NCBI GenBank assembly: GCA_903885555.1 | Contig: CAISIV010000073.1 | Coordinates: forward strand, 1 to 35,163 | Direction of reading: 5' to 3' | DNA length: 35,163 nt | From: an uncultured Hyphomicrobiales bacterium | GTDB taxonomy: Bacteria > Pseudomonadota > Alphaproteobacteria > Rhizobiales > Xanthobacteraceae | Shown here: in pieces, positions 1 to 5,411 of the stretch | Position numbering within the stretch: the stretch's first letter is position 1 | How the letters are laid out: every line of letters begins with the position of its first letter | The notes under the pieces: generated by a model | What the model was told of the DNA's origin: nothing | What the model saw: only the letters and a program-made list of their open reading frames with translations | Database searches by the model: none | Position numbers and translations under genes: made by a program

Positions 1-631
1 CCTTGGCGCCTTCGATCCATTCCAGCATCGCCGGCAGCGCCATGATCTCTTTGCAATAGGCGGCGCAGTCGCTGTCGAGTTTCACGTCGTAGGTGAGAAA
101 GCGCGTCACCACCGGTGCGAACATGGCGTCGGCCATGCCGGGCCGCTTGCCGAACAAAAACGGTCCCTTGGTGCTGGCAAGCGATTCGCGCCAGATGCTG
201 ATGATCCGGTCGATGTCGGCCTGGGCGCCGGCCCAGACCTTGAAGCCCGGGTGATGCGCCTTGAGGTTCATCGGCAAAGCCGAGCGCATATTGGTGAAGC
301 CGGAATGCATTTCGCCGCAGATCGAGCGGCAATGCGCGCGCGCGGCCTTGTGCGTCGGCAGCAGGCCGCTGTCCGGCAAGGTCTCGCTGAGGTACTCGGC
401 GATCGCCAGCGTGTCCCAGATCTTGACGCCGTCATGGGTCAGGCAGGGCACCAGGAAGGAGGGCGACAGCAGCAGCAGTTCAGCACGCGCCGAAGGATCG
501 TCGCTGGCTACCACCTGCTCTTCGAATTCGAGGCCTGCCATCTTGCACAGCAACCAGCCGCGCAGCGACCAGGAGCCATAATTCTTGCTGGCAATTGTGA
601 GGGTAGCCTTGCTCGGGGCAGCCTTAGCCAT
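1..631 (-). CDS. Glutathione S-transferase family protein (C-terminus cut by window edge)
   Basis: About 210 codons are readable from the ATG at 631 to the window edge without a stop, so the C-terminus is missing. The start reads MAKAAPSKATLTIASKNYGS. An N-terminal thioredoxin-like half follows, with the SWSLRGW stretch where GSTs place the glutathione-activating residue, LVPCLTHDG (the cis-Pro loop) and DTLAIAEYLSE (the glutathione-contacting Asp/Ser-type helix end). The helical second half has RPGMADAMFAPVVTRF, the conserved N-capping box region of GST C-terminal domains. It is a cytosolic GST-fold protein that presumably conjugates or reduces electrophiles with glutathione. The substrate cannot be told. 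It is divergent from phaZ across about 214 bp of non-coding DNA. Confidence 0.85.
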   Translation of the reverse strand, partial: MAKAAPSKATLTIASKNYGSWSLRGWLLCKMAGLEFEEQVVASDDPSARAELLLLSPSFLVPCLTHDGVKIWDTLAIAEYLSETLPDSGLLPTHKAARAHCRSICGEMHSGFTNMRSALPMNLKAHHPGFKVWAGAQADIDRIISIWRESLASTKGPFLFGKRPGMADAMFAPVVTRFLTYDVKLDSDCAAYCKEIMALPAMLEWIEGAK

Positions 632-845
632 GGGGCGCACTTATCCCTTTGTCATTATAGCCCGGCACACCTACCTTAGACGAAAGTTCTGCCGGATCAA
701 CACTTTCCCGTGGTGCAAAACCGCATGGCTGCGGGCTTGTCCCCAAGGCCGCCCAGAAGGCGGGCCAGGGCAAATTTTTATCTCGCAGTGCAACATGAAA
801 TGATCTAGCGTTCCGCCAACGATCTGCCGGGTCGTCGGGGTATCG

Positions 846-2063
846 ATGCTGTATCAGGCTTATCAGGCTCAGTCGGACATTATGGGGCCGGTCCGGGCGT
901 TCGCCGGCATGGCGCTGGAAAACATCGGCCAGAAGCTGAACGGCTCGGCGCGTCCGTCGGCTTTGAGCAACCTAACTGCGGCCTATGAACTGATCACGCG
1001 GGCGGGGCTGACCCATACGCGGCCGCCTTACGGCATCGACAGCATTACCGTCGGCAATCGCGAAGTCGCGGTGACCGAGGAAGCCGCCGACGTCACGCCG
1101 TTCGCGACGCTCCGCCATTTCAAGAAAGACATCGACCAGGCGCAGCCGCGCGTGTTGCTGATCGCGCCGCTGTCCGGGCATTTCGCGACGCTTTTGCGGG
1201 CCACGGTCAAAACAATGCTCGTCGAGCATGACGTTTATATTACCGACTGGCACAACGCTCGCGACGTTCCGCTCAGCGATGGTCCGTTCTCTTTCAACGA
1301 TTACACCGCCCACATTATCCGCTTCCTCGAAAAGATTGGCCCGGGCGCACACATGGTCGCGGTCTGCCAGCCTTGCGTCAGCGCGCTGGTCGCCGCGAGC
1401 GTGATGGCTCAACGCGACAATCCCGCGCAGCCGCGTTCCATGACGTTGATGGCCGGTCCCATCGATACGCGCGTCAACCCGACCAAGGTCAACGAGCTTG
1501 CCAAGGGCAAGCCGATGGACTGGTTTGAAAAGAAACTGATTGCCACCGTGCCCGCACGCTATCCCGGAGCAGGGCGCCGTGTTTATCCCGGCTTCGTCCA
1601 GCTTGCCGCCTTCATGAGCATGAACATGGAGCGCCATCTCAAGGCACACCGTGAGCTCTATGAAAATCTGGCCAACGGGAATCTAGAGAAAGCCGCGACC
1701 ACCAAGGCGTTCTACGACGAATATTTCGCGGTGCTGGATCTGGCTTCCGAGTTCTATCTCGAAACGGTGAAGCTGGTATTCCAGGATCACGCCCTGCCGC
1801 TTGGCCAACTCACCTACGAGAACGACAAGGTCGATCCCGCGGCGATCAAGCGCACCATGCTGTTCACGGTGGAAGGCGAGAAGGACGATATCTGCGCCGT
1901 AGGGCAGACGCTCGCCGCGCACGATCTGTGCACCTCGCTGCGGCCATATCGCAAGCGCCACCACATGCAGGCCGGCGTCGGCCATTACGGCGTGTTCTCA
2001 GGCCGTACCTGGCAGAACCAGATCTATCCGATGGTGAAAAACGTCATTCTACAGAGCGACTGA
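846..2063 (+). CDS. phaZ: Intracellular poly(3-hydroxybutyrate) depolymerase
   Basis: A 405-residue protein beginning MLYQAYQAQSDIMGPVRAFA, the usual length and N-terminus of rhizobial intracellular PHB depolymerases. It hydrolyses cytoplasmic PHB granules when carbon is needed. The alpha/beta-hydrolase core shows the family's cysteine in place of a serine nucleophile: CQPC at residues 174-177, after GAHMVAV. Candidate acid and histidine are D347/D348 in EGEKDDI and H380 in GVGHYGVF. There is no signal peptide, which fits an intracellular enzyme. The ribosome binding site before the ATG is weak (a GGGG run). A strong terminator follows 24 bp after the stop, so it is probably monocistronic. 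Confidence 0.93.
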   Translation: MLYQAYQAQSDIMGPVRAFAGMALENIGQKLNGSARPSALSNLTAAYELITRAGLTHTRPPYGIDSITVGNREVAVTEEAADVTPFATLRHFKKDIDQAQPRVLLIAPLSGHFATLLRATVKTMLVEHDVYITDWHNARDVPLSDGPFSFNDYTAHIIRFLEKIGPGAHMVAVCQPCVSALVAASVMAQRDNPAQPRSMTLMAGPIDTRVNPTKVNELAKGKPMDWFEKKLIATVPARYPGAGRRVYPGFVQLAAFMSMNMERHLKAHRELYENLANGNLEKAATTKAFYDEYFAVLDLASEFYLETVKLVFQDHALPLGQLTYENDKVDPAAIKRTMLFTVEGEKDDICAVGQTLAAHDLCTSLRPYRKRHHMQAGVGHYGVFSGRTWQNQIYPMVKNVILQSD

Positions 2064-2087
2064 GTTGCGTTCGCAAGAGACCAATGA

Positions 2088-2127
2088 AAAACCCCGCCGG
2101 TGTTTCCACCGGCGGGGTTTTCGTTTT
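2088..2127. terminator. Rho-independent terminator after phaZ, likely bidirectional
   Basis: A perfect 15-bp stem (2088-2102 with 2107-2121) encloses a TTTC loop. A T-rich tract follows on the plus strand and, by symmetry, on the minus strand. It can end phaZ from the left and the 316-residue membrane protein/mini-protein transcript from the right. Confidence 0.93.
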
Positions 2128-2135
2128 TGATTTTA

Positions 2136-2210
2136 TCAGACCCCGCGAAGCAACATCAGGATGATGATGAGGCTGATCGGAAGGCCCAGCAGATAAAGAA
2201 TGATCGGCAT
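2136..2210 (-). CDS. 24-residue hydrophobic single-span mini-protein
   Basis: ATG at 2210 and TGA at 2136-2138 give MPIILYLLGLPISLIIILML plus LRGV, almost entirely one membrane span with a short basic C-terminal end. A good Shine-Dalgarno, AGGAGC at 2217-2222, lies 6 nt before the ATG, which is the main reason to call it. It starts 25 nt after the stop of the 316-residue membrane protein and lies between that gene and the bidirectional terminator, so the two should share a transcript. The LLG-L-P-I motif recurs in the mini-protein at 3349-3435. I recognise no family name. Function is unknown; small membrane proteins of this size often modulate larger membrane partners. Confidence 0.7.
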   Translation of the reverse strand: MPIILYLLGLPISLIIILMLLRGV

Positions 2211-2235
2211 GATTTAGCTCCTGTGTCTGTGCGGG

Positions 2236-3186
2236 TTATTCGGCGGGCACGGTGCGAACGCGCGTGCCGTCTTCGAGATACCATTCGCGATTACGCAGGT
2301 TGCCGCCTTCGATCGCCGCCAAGGCCGCCGACAGCGCGCCGGCCAGCATTGACGCCGCCAGCCACAGACCGAACATCGCCGCCGACTTGCGGGCCTTGTC
2401 GGCCGCCTGCTTGGCCTGGTTGATCACATAGTCGACGCGGGCTTCGGCATCGGCCTGCGAGAGGCCGCCACGGGCCGCAACGACGCTGGCAAGATACTTC
2501 TTGTCGGTATCAGACAGCGAGCCGCCCTTGAGCATGGCCGGCGCGATGATGCGGGTAATCTCGGCACGATTGCCGACATCCTGCCGTGCAGGCTGGGCGA
2601 TCTGGCCGCCCTGCAAGGGAGCCGCGGTTTGCTCGCCGGCGGTCGGCGAGGTGGCCTGAGCGGCGGACGATGCAGGCGCCGTGTTGGTGGCGCCCTGCGC
2701 CGGATTGGTGCGCAGCAATTGGTCGACATAGATGTCAGACGGCGAGCTTTGCGCCGCAGCGGCGGTTGCAGCCGGCGCTACGGTCGACACCGCACCGCCG
2801 ATGAGACCGGAAGTGGCGCCGCCCAGCACGGCCGCGGTCACGATGGTGGCAACGGCCCAGACCACAAAACCGTGTGCGGAGTCGCGGAAGTAACGCTCAT
2901 GCTCGTTGACGGTATGCCAGCGCGAACGCAGACGGCCGGCGAGGTAGCCGCCGATGGTGGATGACAACATCGCGACCACAAAAAGATAAACGCCCGCAGC
3001 CACGGTGAAGGTGGTGCCGGAAACGCCCTGGCCGCTCCACGGCGATATGACCGTAAATCCGACGCCCAAGCCGAACGCCACCAAGATCATGGTGACGGCG
3101 ATCGAGCCCGTCGCGCCTGCGAAAATTGCCTTCCAACTTACCGCCGAGTCGGCGTCTTCAATTTGAACCCCGGTGTTCGTGATCAT
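2236..3186 (-). CDS. Predicted inner-membrane protein of unknown function, 316 aa (resembles proteins labelled PhnA-like in Bradyrhizobiaceae)
   Basis: The N-terminal third has two hydrophobic spans (about residues 20-48 and 63-85). They are followed by a charged loop, HTVNEHERYFRDSAHGF, and a third Ala/Gly-rich span (about 106-135). A Pro/Ala/Thr/Gln-rich low-complexity stretch (about 150-205) leads to a helical, Ala-rich region and a final span near 270-290. The start at 3186 is supported by AGGAGG at 3195-3200, 8 nt upstream. An EcfG-like promoter sequence (GGAAC-N16-GGTT) lies at 3235-3259, and a mini-protein gene follows 25 nt downstream. From memory, similar rhizobial proteins are annotated PhnA-like or hypothetical. 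I see no catalytic motif. Context suggests an envelope stress role. Confidence 0.75.
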   Translation of the reverse strand: MITNTGVQIEDADSAVSWKAIFAGATGSIAVTMILVAFGLGVGFTVISPWSGQGVSGTTFTVAAGVYLFVVAMLSSTIGGYLAGRLRSRWHTVNEHERYFRDSAHGFVVWAVATIVTAAVLGGATSGLIGGAVSTVAPAATAAAAQSSPSDIYVDQLLRTNPAQGATNTAPASSAAQATSPTAGEQTAAPLQGGQIAQPARQDVGNRAEITRIIAPAMLKGGSLSDTDKKYLASVVAARGGLSQADAEARVDYVINQAKQAADKARKSAAMFGLWLAASMLAGALSAALAAIEGGNLRNREWYLEDGTRVRTVPAE

Positions 3187-3234
3187 CGTCGCAGCCTCCT
3201 AGCAAGCGGAATTATTCACGCTTGTCAGCGCCAT

Positions 3235-3259
3235 AACCTTTGCTGGCTGCGAATGTTCC
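3235..3259 (-). promoter_or_regulatory. EcfG-like promoter for the membrane-protein operon
   Basis: On the minus strand GGAAC (3259-3255) is separated by exactly 16 nt from GGTT (3238-3235). The alphaproteobacterial general-stress sigma EcfG recognises GGAAC-N16/17-CGTT, so only the first base of the -10 element differs. The predicted transcript would begin roughly 40 nt before the ATG at 3186. Confidence 0.55.
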
Positions 3260-3295
3260 AGCCTTGCTGCTTTTGTTTGCATCGGCTGCGGCGAT

Positions 3296-3320
3296 GGAAC
3301 CAATCGCTGCGTGCGCCGTT
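3296..3320 (+). promoter_or_regulatory. EcfG-type general stress promoter for the 28-aa mini-protein
   Basis: GGAAC at 3296-3300 and CGTT at 3317-3320, separated by 16 nt, match the EcfG consensus exactly. The element ends 28 nt before the ATG at 3349, leaving room for a short leader with its ribosome binding site. It is divergent from the minus-strand EcfG-like site 36 bp away. Confidence 0.72.
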
Positions 3321-3348
3321 CTCTCGCCATCAAACAATGGAGGCTGTT

Positions 3349-3435
3349 ATGGGTTTTGGACGAGGCGCACTGTTGTGGCTGTTGGGCATTCCGCTGCCGA
3401 TCATTTTGATCCTGGCGCTGTTCATGCACCGCTAG
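3349..3435 (+). CDS. 28-residue hydrophobic single-span mini-protein
   Basis: ATG at 3349 to TAG at 3435 encodes MGFGRGALLWLLGIPLPIIL followed by ILALFMHR: a short basic head, one membrane span and a basic tail. GGAGG at 3339-3343 lies 5 nt before the ATG. An exact EcfG-type promoter sits just upstream and a strong terminator begins 24 nt after the stop, so this is a complete one-gene transcription unit. The LLG-I-P-L-P-I-I-L core resembles the LLG-L-P-I-S-L-I-I-I core of the 24-residue protein at 2136-2210. An in-frame upstream extension to 3163 exists but would overlap both promoters and is not supported. Confidence 0.72.
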   Translation: MGFGRGALLWLLGIPLPIILILALFMHR

Positions 3436-3459
3436 GCGGCCTGACGGTCGTCAACAAAC

Positions 3460-3495
3460 AACCGCCGAACCCTGACCGGGTTCGGCGGTTTTTTG
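3460..3495. terminator. Rho-independent terminator, likely bidirectional
   Basis: A perfect 13-bp stem (3460-3472 with 3478-3490) has a 5-nt loop and is followed by a T tract. Flanking A/T bases extend the pairing. It lies between the convergent mini-protein gene (3349-3435) and the EncFtn-like gene (3515-3829), and can serve both. Confidence 0.92.
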
Positions 3496-3514
3496 TTGTC
3501 AAAATAAACGAAAA

Positions 3515-3829
3515 CTAATCGGCTTTTTTCTCGCCGCGTTCGCCGGCTTTAACGATGCTGCCTTTGGTGAAGAGAATTTCCTTGAGCTCCGCGCGCCAGA
3601 TCGGTTTCTTGCGCAGCAAAAATTCCAGATCCATGCCGAAGTGTTTGAATTCTTCCTTTTGCGCGTTCGCCATGATGGCGCGCGCCTCGGGGTCTTTTTC
3701 CAGCGAGATACGCTGCTCGTACCAGCCGATTGCCTCGGCTTCCTCGATCAGCGAGGTGATCATGCGGGCAAAGGTGCGCGTCTTCTGCGACAGCTCGTCG
3801 GCTGGTTCGTGATATTGATCGAAACCCAT
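3515..3829 (-). CDS. Encapsulated-ferritin-like (EncFtn family) iron-oxidising protein
   Basis: A 104-residue all-helical protein, taking the start as MGFDQYHEPADEL. An ATG 12 codons earlier exists, but the HEP-x-x-x-L start aligns with the N-terminus of Rhodospirillum rubrum EncFtn as I recall it, and GGAAG precedes this ATG by 8 nt. EncFtn hallmarks are E30 in EEAEAIGWYEQR and E60/H63 in EEFKH. These correspond to the metal-binding Glu/Glu/His set that forms a ferroxidase site at the dimer interface. The protein ends shortly after the catalytic domain (LFTKGSIVKAG) without an obvious encapsulin-targeting tail, and no encapsulin gene is in the window. It probably oxidises Fe(II); storage without a shell is unclear. 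It is divergent from the protease gene. Confidence 0.8.
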   Translation of the reverse strand: MGFDQYHEPADELSQKTRTFARMITSLIEEAEAIGWYEQRISLEKDPEARAIMANAQKEEFKHFGMDLEFLLRKKPIWRAELKEILFTKGSIVKAGERGEKKAD

Positions 3830-3886
3830 GATGGCGACTTCCGTTGTTGGAGGTGGTGGCGACATTCCCGGCTATAAGCTTGGGGC

Positions 3887-3903
3887 AGGGAACAAAGTTC
3901 CCT
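3887..3903. repeat. 17-bp perfect palindrome between divergent promoters
   Basis: AGGGAAC-AAA-GTTCCCT is a perfect 7-bp inverted repeat with a 3-nt centre. It lies in the 181-bp gap between the EncFtn-like gene (minus) and the Deg-type protease (plus). Its position suits an operator for a dimeric regulator. It contains GGAAC on both strands, but neither copy is followed by CGTT at 16-17 nt, so I do not call an EcfG promoter here. Confidence 0.5.
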
Positions 3904-4010
3904 CCAGCCATCATTTTGGCCGCAAAGCGGCCGTCTTCCTTTTTCGGCTTGGCTTCCTACATGCCTGCCTCGGGACGTGATCCCGTAGAACCCGACTTAA
4001 TGAGCCCGTC

Positions 4011-5045
4011 ATGCTCGATTTCACATCGACTTTCGATGAACGCGAACCCGTCGAAACATCAGGCGCGGAAGCCGCGCCGCCTGTGTCCGATACCGAACTG
4101 CTGGATGCCTATTCGCACGCGGTGATCTCGGTCGCAGACAGCGTCGGCCCTGCGGTGCTGCGCGTGGAAACCCGCGGCGCCAGCGGAAAGTCTGGTAATT
4201 CGCCAGGCGGTGTCGGCTCGGGCGTCACCATCGCGCCCGATGGCCTGGTGCTGACCAATTGCCACGTTGTCGAGGGCGCCAGGGAAATACTGCTGCGCGA
4301 CAGCGAAGGCCGCGTCATGGAAGCCCGGTCGCTCGGCGTCGATCCCGACACTGATCTGGCGCTGCTGCGCGCCGGCTCCGTACGCGACCTGCCGCATGCG
4401 CCGCTCGGCGATTCCAAGAAGCTCAAGCGCGGGCAATTGGCGATCGCCATCGGCAATCCGCTCGGCTTTGAATCGACCGTCACCGCCGGCGTCATCTCGG
4501 CGCTGGGCCGCAGTTTGCGCGCGCGTAACGGGCGACTGATCGAGGACGTCATCCAGACCGACGCTGCGCTCAATCCGGGTAATTCCGGCGGCGCGCTGGT
4601 GTCATCGCGCGGCGAGGTGATCGGCATCAACACCGCGGTCATCATGGGCGCGCAAGGCATCTGCTTTGCGGTTGCCAGCAATACCGCGCAATTCGTGCTG
4701 AGCGAGTTGATCAAGCACGGCCGCGTGCGGCGCGGCTATGTCGGCGTCTCCGGCCAGACCACGGCGGTGCCGCGGCGGCACGCGCTGAACGCCGGCATCG
4801 AGAATGCATCGGGCGCGATGGTGACGGCGGTGGAGCCCAACGGTCCGGCGGCTACAGCCGGCTTGATGTCACTCGACACGATCGTGCGGGCCGATGGCAT
4901 TGCGGTGACCGGCGTCGACGATCTGATCCGGGTGCTCAACGGTGAGAAGATCGGCCGCGCGATTACGATCGACGTGCTGCGGCGCGGAACGTTGCGCACT
5001 TTCGAGGTGGTGCCGCTGGAGCGGCCCACCGCGAAAGCGGCGTAA
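4011..5045 (+). CDS. S1C (HtrA/DegP-type) serine protease with one PDZ domain
   Basis: A 344-residue trypsin-like protease with a complete catalytic triad: H85 in TNCHVV, D115 in DPDTDLALL and S192 in NPGNSGGAL. A single C-terminal PDZ domain (about 245-335) has the GYVGVSGQ entry and ends in RRGTLRTFEVVPLERP. HtrA proteins degrade or refold damaged proteins. Most bacterial ones are periplasmic, but this one starts MLDFTSTFDEREPVETSG with no signal peptide or membrane anchor, so it is predicted cytoplasmic. It has one PDZ domain, whereas DegP has two. The shine-dalgarno before 4011 is poor. It is divergent from the EncFtn-like gene and convergent with the PsiF-like gene. Confidence 0.9.
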   Translation: MLDFTSTFDEREPVETSGAEAAPPVSDTELLDAYSHAVISVADSVGPAVLRVETRGASGKSGNSPGGVGSGVTIAPDGLVLTNCHVVEGAREILLRDSEGRVMEARSLGVDPDTDLALLRAGSVRDLPHAPLGDSKKLKRGQLAIAIGNPLGFESTVTAGVISALGRSLRARNGRLIEDVIQTDAALNPGNSGGALVSSRGEVIGINTAVIMGAQGICFAVASNTAQFVLSELIKHGRVRRGYVGVSGQTTAVPRRHALNAGIENASGAMVTAVEPNGPAATAGLMSLDTIVRADGIAVTGVDDLIRVLNGEKIGRAITIDVLRRGTLRTFEVVPLERPTAKAA

Positions 5046-5054
5046 GCTTCAAAC

Positions 5055-5336
5055 TTATTGTTTTGGCGCGGCGGGAGCGGCAGCCGGGGCCATCGCGGGT
5101 TTTTTGGCCGCCTTCGCTCCTGTCTTTTTCATCGCGTCCTTGCGGGCGGCTGCCTCGTAATTGGCGTTCGACATGCACTTGGTCAAATAGGCGTTGCGCT
5201 TGGCGCCTTCGAGCTTGGCGTCGTCGGCGCCGAAAGTGCAGGTTTCTTTCTTCTGTTCCTGCGTCGCGGCCGAGGCCGGCACGACGGCGCACAGAAGGAG
5301 AGGGAACAGGCTGATCGCAATCATGGTCCGGCGCAT
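5055..5336 (-). CDS. PsiF-repeat-like small secreted protein
   Basis: A 93-residue protein with a clear signal peptide, MRRTMIAISLFPLLLCAVVP then ASA, with probable cleavage after residue 23. The mature part carries one PsiF-type repeat: C33, the K-L-E-G-A-K-R-N-A-Y segment and C54 in LTKCMS, a two-cysteine helical unit. A Lys/Ala/Pro-rich tail follows. PsiF was named for phosphate-starvation induction in E. coli, but its biochemical role is unknown. The start at 5336 is chosen over a longer frame beginning at 5393 because AAGGAG (5345-5350) lies 8 nt upstream and the signal peptide begins there. It is convergent with the protease gene, 9 bp away. Confidence 0.78.
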   Translation of the reverse strand: MRRTMIAISLFPLLLCAVVPASAATQEQKKETCTFGADDAKLEGAKRNAYLTKCMSNANYEAAARKDAMKKTGAKAAKKPAMAPAAAPAAPKQ

Positions 5337-5411
5337 CGGCAAGGCTCCTTGAGAGGTCGCAAAGATGGAAGACGTTGGAATCACGTTTAGCACGCTTTGG
5401 CAGGCCGCGCC

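Noticed and set aside
700-845. Possible PhaR-type TGC/GCA operator ahead of phaZ
   Set aside because: Only half-matches such as GCAGTGCAA near 787-795 are seen; no convincing symmetrical site.
3163-3348. Upstream extension of the 28-aa mini-protein to 90 residues
   Set aside because: It crosses both EcfG-like promoters and has no hydrophobic or conserved feature; the start at 3349 has the ribosome binding site.
3887-3903. EcfG promoter inside the palindrome (GGAAC present on both strands)
   Set aside because: No CGTT is found 16-17 nt downstream on either strand; the minus strand has only GCTT at 17 nt, which is too weak to call.
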